From assembly GCF_010725725.1 (NCBI RefSeq), contig NZ_AP022599.1, forward strand, positions 2,294,001 to 2,358,000: a stretch of DNA of 64,000 bases. The letters run 5' to 3'. Positions 7,787-15,495 of the stretch are shown one piece after another. Source of the stretch: Mycolicibacterium pulveris (GTDB lineage Bacteria; Actinomycetota; Actinomycetes; Mycobacteriales; Mycobacteriaceae). The notes beneath the pieces were generated by a model, which had not been told where the DNA came from, searched no databases, and saw only the letters and a list, made by a program, of their open reading frames with translations. A program made the translations under genes and the position numbers. The first letter of the stretch is position 1. Each line of letters opens with the position of its first letter.

Positions 7787-8287
7787 TCAACCTAGATACT
7801 GGGCGGTGCTGCCGCCGAGCGGCATCTCCGGCATGCCGAGCTTGCGGTGATCCCAGCTGCGGGTGCGGCTGGGCACCACGCGCACACAGATGCGGTTGTG
7901 CATCATCTGGTCGACGAACGGGCGCATCTCCTCCGAATACGGTCCGGTGTAGCGTTCCCACACGCTGATCCCCACGCGCAGAGCGGTTTCCGGGTCGTCG
8001 ACGATCTCTGCGCGGCCCTCGATCGAGACCCCGCGCAGGGTGTCGTAGGTGTGGCCGTCCTCGATCAGCACGGTCACCGTCGGGTTGCGCCGCAGGTTGA
8101 CGGCCTTCTGCGACTTGGCCTTGGTCTCGAACCAGATCTCCCCGTCGAGCACGCCGTACCACATCGCGACCAGGTGCGGTCGGCCGTCGGGTAGCAGCGT
8201 GGCGAGGGTGGCGGTTCTACTGCGTTCGATGTATTCGGCGATCTCGTCGTCGGTCATGACGATCTTCGCGCGTTCGTTCTTGCCCAC
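7787..8287 (-). CDS. PPOX-class F420- or FMN-dependent protein
   Basis: The 166-aa product has the pyridoxamine 5'-phosphate oxidase-like barrel: TATLATLLPDGRPHLVAMWY at the N terminus, then WFETKAKSQKAVNLRRNPTV, which is the usual cofactor-binding region of F420-dependent PPOX proteins in Actinobacteria, then GVSIEGRAEIVDD. The GTG at 8287 gives the full protein; the ATG at 8257 (MTDDEIAEYI) is an equally plausible start. The pairing with a Ddn-like gene supports F420 use (inference). Confidence 0.75.
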   Translation of the reverse strand: MGKNERAKIVMTDDEIAEYIERSRTATLATLLPDGRPHLVAMWYGVLDGEIWFETKAKSQKAVNLRRNPTVTVLIEDGHTYDTLRGVSIEGRAEIVDDPETALRVGISVWERYTGPYSEEMRPFVDQMMHNRICVRVVPSRTRSWDHRKLGMPEMPLGGSTAQYLG

Positions 8288-8300
8288 GCCCCAGATACTT

Positions 8301-8582
8301 TCAGGTCGCCGCGGCGCTGACGGTCACCGGGATGCCGTTGAGCGCGCCGTTGCCCGACGGTTCGTCGAAGAACGTCGGCGGCGACAGCACGTTGGTGTTG
8401 ACGCCTTTGGGGCAGAGGTGGCCGCGGCTCCAGGTGTCGTCGCGGTTGCCGCGGATGCCGGCCACCCGCCCGCCCTCGACCTGGATCTCCAGCCCGCACA
8501 TCGCTTCGCACAGCGGGCAGGTGTACAGATGGCGCCCGTCTTCGCCGACGCCCGCTACGGGCCTGCTGAGTTCAGCGGTCAC
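8301..8582 (-). pseudogene. Molybdopterin oxidoreductase remnant with in-frame internal deletion
   Basis: The frame encodes only 93 aa. It starts with a good N-terminal [4Fe-4S] domain of a molybdopterin oxidoreductase: C-x2-C-x3-C in YTCPLCEAMCGLEIQVEGG, then DDTWSRGHLCPKG supplying the fourth cysteine. Immediately after CPKG, near 8400, the sequence switches to GVNTNVLSPPTFFDEPSGNG and LNGIPVTVS, which resembles the extreme C terminus of the same family. The catalytic centre, normally some 600-700 residues, is missing, yet the frame is kept. The likely event is a deletion joining both ends of one gene. It cannot be an active oxidoreductase. The GTG at 8582 is the start. It lies beside a TetR gene that may once have controlled it. 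Confidence 0.75.
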
Positions 8583-8604
8583 GGCGGCCTCCTCGCTCCG
8601 GGGG

Positions 8605-8665
8605 CGCGAAATAGCATTCCGGGTCGCGATTCCGGCCTCTGAACAGCCCGGAATGCTATTTCGCG
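8605..8665. repeat. Perfect 19-bp inverted repeat, 23-nt loop
   Basis: The arms CGCGAAATAGCATTCCGGG (8605-8623) and its exact complement (8647-8665) flank 23 nt. It lies between the start of the molybdopterin remnant (minus) and the TetR gene (plus), in a divergent intergenic region, so a terminator role is less natural. It could be a small mobile palindrome, an mRNA leader hairpin, or a wide operator. Confidence 0.7.
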
Positions 8666-8675
8666 GCAGGGGCAG

Positions 8676-8702
8676 TTTGTTGTGACAGACTGTAACGACA
8701 AA
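8676..8702. promoter_or_regulatory. Candidate TetR operator
   Basis: This is a 27-bp imperfect palindrome: left half TTTGTTGTGACA (8676-8687), right half TGTAACGACAAA (8691-8702), pairing at 10 of 12 positions around a 3-nt centre. It ends 19 bp before the TTG start of the adjacent TetR gene. Size, symmetry and place fit an autoregulatory TetR site. Confidence 0.6.
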
Positions 8703-8721
8703 TCGGGGTGGAGGGGCGAAA

Positions 8722-9321
8722 TTGGTCGACACCAATGCGCCGCGGCATCGTCGCCAGGGGTCGCGCCGAGACCCGGCGATCGACGCGGCGGTGCTGGCGG
8801 CGACGCGGCGGCTGCTGGTCGAGCGCGGCTACGCGGCCACCACCATCGACCTCATCGCCAGCACCGCGGGGGTGAGCCGGCCCGCCGTCTATCGCCGGTG
8901 GCGCTCCAAGGCGCATCTGGTGCACGAGACGCTGTTTCCCGACCTCGGCCCCGAGCGACCGGCCGACGACTTCGCGGCCGAGATCCGCCGGCTGTGCCGC
9001 GGCGCGCTGGACATGTACGCCGACCCCGCCGTGCGGGAGGCAATTCCCGGTCTGCTCAACGACTTACGGTCAGACCGCCGGATGCGGCGGCTGCTCAGCG
9101 ACCGGTTGGAGGCCACCGCGCGCAGCCAGCTGGCCCACCGGCTGAGCGCGGCGGTCATCGACGGGACGGCGCGCGACGGCATCAGCGCCGACACCGTGAT
9201 GGACGCGATCGCCGGCGGCGCCTGGTACGCGGTCTGCGTGCGACGGATCAAGAACGTCGACGCCGCGGCCGCCGAACTCGGCGACCTGCTGCTGAACGGC
9301 CTGCTCAGCTCAACAGCATGA
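8722..9321 (+). CDS. TetR/AcrR-family transcriptional regulator
   Basis: The product is 199 aa. The N-terminal DNA-binding domain is clear at about residues 17-65: AVLAATRRLLVERGYAATT, then IASTAGVSRPAVYRRW, the recognition helix, then RSKAHLVHETLF. The C-terminal ligand domain (residues 75-195) is helical and of the TetR_C type. TTG at 8722 is used as the start because GGAGGGG lies 6 nt upstream. A palindrome just before the gene is its probable operator. Its neighbour upstream is the degraded oxidoreductase, so its original target may be gone. The stop overlaps the convergent lipoprotein gene by 17 bp. Confidence 0.85.
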   Translation: MVDTNAPRHRRQGSRRDPAIDAAVLAATRRLLVERGYAATTIDLIASTAGVSRPAVYRRWRSKAHLVHETLFPDLGPERPADDFAAEIRRLCRGALDMYADPAVREAIPGLLNDLRSDRRMRRLLSDRLEATARSQLAHRLSAAVIDGTARDGISADTVMDAIAGGAWYAVCVRRIKNVDAAAAELGDLLLNGLLSSTA

Positions 9322-10489
9322 TGTACTGCGCCGCCGCCAACTGCTGAGCGGTGAGCAGCGTCGGCCCGGCGGCCTCGATCGCGTACTCGTCGGCGGTCAC
9401 CAGGCAGTAGAAACTGTTGTCCTTCAACTGCATACAGCGGCTTTCCGGCATGTTGCGCACCGGGTTGGCCGGTTTCGACGTCGGCGACACCTCGGCGTAG
9501 AACTCGTCAACGACGGCCTTCGCGCCCGCTGGGTCTTCGGCCTCATAAACGCTGGCCTTGGCCATGGCCACCAGGTCGGTCCCGGTGTCGGCGAACAGCT
9601 TGGCCGAGCGGGTGGGATCGCTCTGGAAGTGCAGCGCGCCGCGGCGCTCATAGGTGGTGTTCTTCGTCAGCATCGGGTCGGGCGCCTCGACCGGAATCAC
9701 CCGGGCCAACAACCCGGTCGGATCGATGCTGATGTCGGCGAACTCCGACGGTGCGGTGGCGCGGAAGCGGTCGATCTCGGGGCCCTGCAGATCCAGGGTC
9801 TTGGCGACCAGCTCAGCCGCCTGCTCCGCGCTGTCGGGAGCCTGCGCGAGCTGCATCAGCACGTAGGGCCCGTGGGCAGCGAACGAGCGCACCGCATAAC
9901 GCTTGCCCGCCTGCCGATCGACCGTGGTGTAGGTGTTGGCCTTGGCGTCGGGGTGGCGGGGAACGCTCGTCGTCTGCGCGGGACCGTCGGCGCCCTCCTG
10001 CTGCATCGCCGCCTCGCCCAGCGCGGTGGCCGCCGCTTCGGCGGCGTCGTCGTCGGGGAACCGCAGCACCGCGTTCAACAACAGCTTCTTGTTCGCTTCG
10101 GTGCGCGCGGTGGCGAACCCGTTGATGAAGTTGTGCCGGCTGACCACCATGCCGAGCTCGCCGGGACCGATCAGCCCGAGCGCCTGGGCCTTCGGCAGCA
10201 CCATGGCGCCGAAGCCGAACCAGTCGGTCAGGGCGGGGTCGACCTCCCAGGGGCCGATGACGTGGTTGGCCATGCGCTGCGCCTCGATCACCATGCCGCG
10301 CAGCGGATCCCCCGCGACGCCGAGCGGCTTGCTGGGCGTGGTCGGGAACGGGCCGACGTCGAGTTGGTCGAAGTCGAGTGCCCCTTGCGCGCCTGTGGCT
10401 TTCACCGGGGTTCCGGCGACGGTCGTGCTGCACGCCGCGGACGCCATGACGATGACGAAGAGGACGAGAAGAACTGGGTGGCGCATCAT
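9305..10489 (-). CDS. Probable lipoprotein, DUF7373-like mycobacterial family
   Basis: The product is 394 aa. The N terminus is a signal sequence with a hydrophobic core (VLLVLFVIVMASAAC) and a lipobox-like ASAAC placing the modified Cys at residue 20, followed by STTVAGTPV. The mature part is soluble-like, with segments WEVDPALTDWFGFGAM and FINGFATARTEANKK typical of a family of mycobacterial lipoproteins of unknown role. Cysteines near the C terminus (SRCMQLKDNSFYC) may form a disulfide. The start is one of two adjacent ATGs (10489, 10486). No function is known. Confidence 0.7.
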   Translation of the reverse strand: MMRHPVLLVLFVIVMASAACSTTVAGTPVKATGAQGALDFDQLDVGPFPTTPSKPLGVAGDPLRGMVIEAQRMANHVIGPWEVDPALTDWFGFGAMVLPKAQALGLIGPGELGMVVSRHNFINGFATARTEANKKLLLNAVLRFPDDDAAEAAATALGEAAMQQEGADGPAQTTSVPRHPDAKANTYTTVDRQAGKRYAVRSFAAHGPYVLMQLAQAPDSAEQAAELVAKTLDLQGPEIDRFRATAPSEFADISIDPTGLLARVIPVEAPDPMLTKNTTYERRGALHFQSDPTRSAKLFADTGTDLVAMAKASVYEAEDPAGAKAVVDEFYAEVSPTSKPANPVRNMPESRCMQLKDNSFYCLVTADEYAIEAAGPTLLTAQQLAAAQYIMLLS

Positions 10490-10616
10490 TCGAAACCTAC
10501 CCTGCCGGCAAGGCAAGGTCCCGTGTCTACCGACACGTGAGTTGTTCGTCGTTCGGCGCCGCTGTGATCAGCATCCGCAGTACGGTTTGCTAGGCACCAC
10601 GGCTGAGGGGGAAGCG

Positions 10617-11498
10617 ATGCGCAAAGTCCGGGCGCGATTCAGTGTGACGGCGGGCATCGTGCTTGCCCTGGCGATGATCGCTGGTGCCCCAGCGGCGGGC
10701 GCCGACTCGGTGGATCCGGGTGCCTTCAACTATGGCTCGTTCGACATCTTTACTGAGCCCGGCACCTACGTGGTGGTCAACGCCTCGAACTTCACGCTCA
10801 TGAGCGACAACACACGCCCGGAGATGAGTTCTTGCAACACCGGCGCGTGGCTGCAGCCCAAGGGACCGATGACATCAGCCAAGCTGGCCATCGACGCGGC
10901 CGGCAACGGCCAGGCCCGAATCGGCCCGCTTGGCAACGGAACCTATACCGTTTCGGTGCACTGTTATGACCGGCGCGCAGACGGCTCGATCATCGGTACG
11001 CCAAACCACCCGAGCGCCGCTTTCGCTGACCGCGCCACGGTGGTCATCGACGGCAGCCCGATGCACCCATACGGCCAGATCGAGTTCAATCCCGAACCTC
11101 TTCCCGAATTCAATCCGGGCCCCTTGCCACCTCTTCCCCCGGCGTTCGTCGACATCGACTCCAACTTCGCGAACAACGTCGGGTCCAGTTGTAGCGACGG
11201 CATCAAGGCGACGTATGAACGCAACAACATCGGAGGCGGCGTCCTCGACAACGCCCTCGCCCTGTTGGGTAAGCGCGGCACCGAAGAAACGGCTCACCAG
11301 ATATGCGCCCTCGTGGAAGACGACCCCGAAGAGGCGGTCCGCGCGCTTTGTCGAGCGGGCAAGGCCATGGTCCCAGCCGACTGGGCGTACGCCGCTATCG
11401 CGAAGTTGGGCCAGACGATCGGACAGAACGACATCGAGCGCTTCGGGCAGAGCGCGAAGGATTCCTGGTCGAAACAGTGCGAAGGGTTCTTGTTCTGA
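10617..11498 (+). CDS. Secreted protein of unknown function
   Basis: The product is 293 aa. A clear Sec signal peptide (RARFSVTAGIVLALAMIAGA) with a probable cleavage at AGA-DS near residue 30 opens it. An N-terminal beta-rich domain (GSFDIFTEPGTYVVV, CNTGAWLQPKGPM, YTVSVHCYD) is followed by a proline-rich linker with repeated FNP and LPP units at about residues 155-178. A helical C-terminal domain with five cysteines follows. I do not recognise the family. It is divergent from the lipoprotein gene, which is common for exported mycobacterial pairs. The ATG at 10617 follows GGGGGAAG. Confidence 0.65.
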   Translation: MRKVRARFSVTAGIVLALAMIAGAPAAGADSVDPGAFNYGSFDIFTEPGTYVVVNASNFTLMSDNTRPEMSSCNTGAWLQPKGPMTSAKLAIDAAGNGQARIGPLGNGTYTVSVHCYDRRADGSIIGTPNHPSAAFADRATVVIDGSPMHPYGQIEFNPEPLPEFNPGPLPPLPPAFVDIDSNFANNVGSSCSDGIKATYERNNIGGGVLDNALALLGKRGTEETAHQICALVEDDPEEAVRALCRAGKAMVPADWAYAAIAKLGQTIGQNDIERFGQSAKDSWSKQCEGFLF

Positions 11499-11526
11499 GC
11501 CGGTCGCCTGCCCCACCTAGCACAAA

Positions 11527-11551
11527 GGCCGCGGACACGAAGTCCGCGGCC
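11527..11551 (-). terminator. Hairpin terminator after tRNA-Leu
   Basis: A perfect 10-bp GC-rich stem (GGCCGCGGAC/GTCCGCGGCC) with a 5-nt loop is followed on the minus strand by TTTGTG. It lies 14 bp past the tRNA 3' end and could also stop transcription coming from the convergent secreted-protein gene. Confidence 0.75.
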
Positions 11552-11565
11552 CCTGCGATTCTGTG

Positions 11566-11648
11566 TGGGCGAAGGGGGACTTGAACCCCCACGTCCCGAA
11601 GGACACTGGCACCTGAAGCCAGCGCGTCTGCCATTCCGCCACTCGCCC
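11566..11648 (-). tRNA. leuT: tRNA-Leu (anticodon CAG)
   Basis: On the minus strand an 83-nt cloverleaf with a long variable arm is seen. The acceptor pairs GGGCGAG with TTCGCCC, discriminator A. The anticodon stem CTGGC/GCCAG holds loop TTCAGGT, giving CAG. The T arm is GGGGG-TTCAAGT-CCCCC. CCA is not encoded. Its position before fhaA is the same as leuT in M. tuberculosis. Confidence 0.95.
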
Positions 11649-11905
11649 CAACAACCGGGGGAGCCTATCACGCAGGCACCCCGTCTCTTCAACCGTACCG
11701 ATGCTCGCACATATGCCGCCACCTGCGCCGACGCCGACCGGACTCGGGCCTCTGAACTGCGTGAATTCAATTCTCACAGTTCTGTTGGTCCCGCAGCCCT
11801 GTGCTGGGCCGATACCATGCAATGGAGCGATGTGCCAGCGACACGCTGGTGTGCCAAGTCGTGAGCAGAATCGACAGATACCAACAAGTGAGGGCGGGCG
11901 GTGAC

Positions 11906-13357
11906 ATGGGCCTGGTCGACCGCATCGAGCGCAAGCTCGAGTCGACCGTTGGCGACGCATTCGCGCGGGTCTTCGGCGGGGCGATCGTCCCGCAGGAAGT
12001 CGAGGCGATGCTGCGCCGGGAAGCCGACGCCGGGGCACGTGAGGTGCTCGGCGGCCGGGTTTTGGCTCCCAACGACTACGTCATTACGCTCAGTGTGCCT
12101 GACTATCAGAAGGTGAGCGCCGACCCCGACCTGACATCAGCGACTTTCGCCAAGCACTTGGAGGGCTACATCCGTGAACAGGGATGGCAAACCTATGCTG
12201 ATGTCGTCGTCAGGTTCGAACAATCTTCCAGCCTGCACACCGGACAGTTTCGCGCGCGTGGTGCGGTCAATCCCGACTCGACCACTGGCGAGCCCGCCCC
12301 ACCACCTCACGAACTCTCTTCTAACGCAGAATCAGGAGTACCACCGATGAGCGACAACCCAAGCTACCGCGGCGGTCAGGGTCCGGGGCGCCCCACCGAC
12401 GAGCCCTACGACGACCGGTACGACCGGCCGCCGGATCCGCGCGGTCAGTATCCGCCGCAGGACCAGGCCGGCTATCCGCCTCCCCCGCCGCCGGGCGACC
12501 AAGGCTATCCACCGCGCCAGGGCGCCTACCCCGACCACGGCGGTTATCCCGACCAGGGCTACCCGGAGCAGGGCGGCTATCCCGATCAGGGCGGTTACGC
12601 CGAGCAGGGTTACCCGCCGCCGTCGTATGAGCAGCGCCCGCCCGCCGGCTACGGCCCACCGGCCGGTGGCGGCTACCCCGATCAGGGCTACCGCCAGGCG
12701 CCCGCGGGTTACGGCCCGCCGCCGGGGGGCCAGCCCGGCTACGGCGCGCCCGGCGCGGACTACGACTACGGCCGCCAACCCGGCCACGGCCGTCCCGACG
12801 AGGGCGGCTACGGCAGGCCCGAACCGCGTCCGGCCTACCCCGATCAGGGCGGTTACCCCGATCAGGGCGGCTATCCGGACCAGGGCGGCTATGGCGGCTA
12901 TCCACGCCAGGACCAGGGCTACGGCGCCCCGCCCGACTACGGTCGCTACGGCGAGACCGCGGGTGGCTACGCCGAACCCGGCTACGGCGAGCCCGCGGGC
13001 GGCGGTTACGACTACGGTCAGCCCGCCGGCTACGGCGGCGGCTACGGCCAGCCCGACTATCCGGCCACGGGCACCCAGGTCACGCTGCAGCTCGACGACG
13101 GCAGCGGCCGCACGTACCAGTTGCGGGAGGGCTCGAACGTCATCGGCCGCGGCCAGGACGCGCAGTTCCGGCTGCCGGACACCGGGGTGTCGCGCCGCCA
13201 CCTGGAAATCCGGTGGGACGGTCAGGTGGCGCTGCTGTCGGACCTCAACTCCACCAACGGCACCACCGTGAACAATGCGCCGGTGCAGGAATGGCAGCTG
13301 GCCGACGGCGACGTGATCCGGCTGGGCCACTCCGAGATCATCGTCCGCGTGCACTGA
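11906..13357 (+). CDS. fhaA: FhaA, FHA-domain scaffold of cell-wall synthesis
   Basis: The product is 483 aa. Residues 1-120 form the DUF3662 domain (VDRIERKLESTVGDAFARVF; GWQTYADVVVRFEQSSSLHT). Residues ~145-385 are low complexity with many GGYPDQ-type repeats rich in Tyr, Gly, Pro and Gln. The FHA domain (about 390-483) has GRGQDAQFRLPDTGVSRRHL, DLNSTNGTTVNN and a conserved end. FhaA binds the phosphorylated pseudokinase domain of the MurJ homologue (present at 48-52 kb) and is a PknB substrate. The ATG at 11906 matches the start of the M. tuberculosis protein, though a GTG lies 17 bp upstream. It heads the operon through pknB, separated from fhaB by 117 bp. Confidence 0.93.
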   Translation: MGLVDRIERKLESTVGDAFARVFGGAIVPQEVEAMLRREADAGAREVLGGRVLAPNDYVITLSVPDYQKVSADPDLTSATFAKHLEGYIREQGWQTYADVVVRFEQSSSLHTGQFRARGAVNPDSTTGEPAPPPHELSSNAESGVPPMSDNPSYRGGQGPGRPTDEPYDDRYDRPPDPRGQYPPQDQAGYPPPPPPGDQGYPPRQGAYPDHGGYPDQGYPEQGGYPDQGGYAEQGYPPPSYEQRPPAGYGPPAGGGYPDQGYRQAPAGYGPPPGGQPGYGAPGADYDYGRQPGHGRPDEGGYGRPEPRPAYPDQGGYPDQGGYPDQGGYGGYPRQDQGYGAPPDYGRYGETAGGYAEPGYGEPAGGGYDYGQPAGYGGGYGQPDYPATGTQVTLQLDDGSGRTYQLREGSNVIGRGQDAQFRLPDTGVSRRHLEIRWDGQVALLSDLNSTNGTTVNNAPVQEWQLADGDVIRLGHSEIIVRVH

Positions 13358-13474
13358 CCGAGCGGCCGTCGACGGGGGGAAGCTGCTCGCTTCACCCTCA
13401 CGTGGATGGCCGTCCAAGTATCGTGACGTTGCGCCGGGACGGCCAGCACGGGATGGAGACGGAGAGGACGTCAG

Positions 13475-13942
13475 ATGCAGGGGTTGGTTCTGCAACTGAC
13501 GCGCGTCGGTTTTCTTCTACTGCTGTGGTTGTTCATCTGGTCGGTGCTGCGGATCCTGCGCACCGACATCTACGCGCCGACCGGCGCGGTCATGGTGCGC
13601 CGCGGCCTGCCGTTGCGCAGGTCCCTGCTGCCCGCCCGCGGCCGCCGCAACGTGCCCCGGCAGCTGGTGGTCACCGAGGGCGCGCTGACCGGTACCCGGA
13701 TCACGCTGGGCAGCCAGCCGGTGCTCATCGGCCGGGCCGACGACTCCACGCTGGTGCTCACCGACGACTACGCCTCGACCCGGCATGCCCGGCTGTCGCC
13801 TCGCGGCTCGGAGTGGTACGTCGAAGACCTAGGATCGACCAACGGCACATACCTTGACAGGGCGAAGGTGACGACGGCGGTACGGGTTCCGATGGCCACA
13901 CCGATTCGGATCGGCAAGACGGTAATCGAGCTGCGCCCGTGA
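13475..13942 (+). CDS. fhaB: FhaB/FipA, membrane-anchored FHA-domain protein
   Basis: The product is 155 aa. One N-terminal transmembrane helix (RVGFLLLLWLFIWSVLRILR) is followed by a basic linker and a C-terminal FHA domain (about 75-155: LIGRADDSTLVLTDDYASTR, then HARLSPRG and DLGSTNGTYLDRAKV), with all core FHA residues. FipA links FtsZ and FtsQ at the septum and binds a PknA-phosphorylated partner in mycobacteria. Its last four bases overlap the pstP start. Confidence 0.93.
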   Translation: MQGLVLQLTRVGFLLLLWLFIWSVLRILRTDIYAPTGAVMVRRGLPLRRSLLPARGRRNVPRQLVVTEGALTGTRITLGSQPVLIGRADDSTLVLTDDYASTRHARLSPRGSEWYVEDLGSTNGTYLDRAKVTTAVRVPMATPIRIGKTVIELRP

Positions 13943-15495
13943 CACTGGTGCTTCGATACGCCGCGCGCAGCGACCGCGGCCTGGTCCGAGCGAACAACGA
14001 AGACTCGGTGTACGCGGGTGCGCGTCTGCTCGCGCTGGCCGACGGGATGGGTGGGCACGCCGCCGGTGAGGTGGCCTCCCAGCTGGTGATCGCCGCGCTG
14101 GCCCATCTCGACGACGACGAGCCGGGCGGTGACCTGCTGGCCAAGCTCGATGCCGCGGTCCGGGAAGGCAACGCGGCCATCGCCGCTCACGTCGAGGCCG
14201 ATCCCGAGCTCGAGGGCATGGGCACCACGCTGACCGCACTCTTGTTCGCGGACAACCGACTTGGTCTGGTGCACATCGGCGACTCACGCGGTTATCTGCT
14301 GCGCGACGGCGAACTCACCCAGATCACCAAGGACGACACGTTCGTTCAGACGCTGGTCGACGAGGGCCGTATCACCGCCGAGGAGGCACACAGCCACCCG
14401 CAACGGTCGCTGATCATGCGCGCACTGACCGGTCACGAGGTCGAACCGACCCTCATCATGCGGGAGGCCCGCGCCGGCGACCGCTACCTGCTGTGCTCCG
14501 ACGGGCTGTCCGACCCGGTCAGCCAGGAGACCATCCTGGAAGCCCTGCAGATCCCCGATGTGGCCGAAAGTGCCGACCGCCTCATCGAATTGGCGTTGCG
14601 CGGGGGCGGGCCCGACAACGTCACCGTGGTGGTGGCCGACGTTGTCGACTACGACTACGGCCAGACCCAACCCATCCTGGCGGGCGCGGTGTCCGGCAAC
14701 GACGACCAGGGCGCCCCGCCCGACACCTCGGCCGGTCGGGCGTCGGCGATCAACCCGCGCCGCAACGAGGTCAAACGTGCTCTGCCGCAAGCCGAAGAGC
14801 CCATCGCTCCGCCACAGTCACGACGCCGCATCGTCATCGCCGCGGTCCTGGTGGTGTTGGTGGTGCTGGCCGGGTTGGCCATCGGCCGGGAGGTCGTGCG
14901 CAGCAACTACTACGTCAGCGGCCACGACGGCGTCGTGTCGATCATGCGGGGCGTGCCGGGGTCGTTTCTCGGCTACTCCCTGCAGGAAGTGTACCGGCAG
15001 GGCTGTCTGACCCCGCACAACGGGCTCAACCTCGTCAGCCCCGGGCAGACACCCGAGAACTGTCAACTCTTCCGCGTCGAGGACCTGAAACCCTCCGAGC
15101 GCTACCAGGTCGAAGCCGGCCTGCCCACCGGCTCTGAAGACCAGGCCATCAGCCAGATCACCCAGTTGGCCCGTGATTCGCTGCTGCCCGTCTGCCCGCC
15201 ACCGGCCCCGGCACGGCCCACCACCACGTCACCGCACTCGCCGGGCGCGACGAATTCGCCTGGGCTGCCCAACGTTCCGCGGACACCCGCGCCTGAGACC
15301 CCGCGTCCGTCGCCGTCGCCGCCGCCGTCCCCGACCGGGACGCCGTCACCCGCGCCACCGGCACCCGGCACGCCGTCTCCCGCACCGCCCCCACCCGGCA
15401 CACCGCCGCCGTCGCCGACGCCGGCACCTCCGACCGTCACGGCGCTGCCACCCCCGCCGCCGGAGCCGGGGATAACCTGCCGGGAAGTGGCATGA
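13939..15495 (+). CDS. pstP: PstP, PP2C-type Ser/Thr protein phosphatase
   Basis: The product is 518 aa. The cytoplasmic PP2C domain (1-240) holds the metal-binding motifs: RANNEDS, LALADGMGGHAAGE, GMGTTLTALLF, VHIGDSRGYL, LCSDGLSD and GGPDNVTVVV. A juxtamembrane linker leads to one transmembrane helix at about 295-315 (IVIAAVLVVLVVLAGLAIG). The extracytoplasmic part has two cysteines and ends in a long Pro/Ser/Thr tract of about 90 residues, which looks expanded. PstP reverses PknA/PknB phosphorylation, including that of CwlM and PbpA. GTG start; both ends overlap neighbours by 4 bp, so translation is coupled. Confidence 0.94.
   Translation: MTLVLRYAARSDRGLVRANNEDSVYAGARLLALADGMGGHAAGEVASQLVIAALAHLDDDEPGGDLLAKLDAAVREGNAAIAAHVEADPELEGMGTTLTALLFADNRLGLVHIGDSRGYLLRDGELTQITKDDTFVQTLVDEGRITAEEAHSHPQRSLIMRALTGHEVEPTLIMREARAGDRYLLCSDGLSDPVSQETILEALQIPDVAESADRLIELALRGGGPDNVTVVVADVVDYDYGQTQPILAGAVSGNDDQGAPPDTSAGRASAINPRRNEVKRALPQAEEPIAPPQSRRRIVIAAVLVVLVVLAGLAIGREVVRSNYYVSGHDGVVSIMRGVPGSFLGYSLQEVYRQGCLTPHNGLNLVSPGQTPENCQLFRVEDLKPSERYQVEAGLPTGSEDQAISQITQLARDSLLPVCPPPAPARPTTTSPHSPGATNSPGLPNVPRTPAPETPRPSPSPPPSPTGTPSPAPPAPGTPSPAPPPPGTPPPSPTPAPPTVTALPPPPPEPGITCREVA

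Noticed and set aside
12540-12900. Tandem short repeats that look like a CRISPR-like array
   Set aside because: They are in-frame GGYPDQ codon repeats within fhaA with no constant spacer length.
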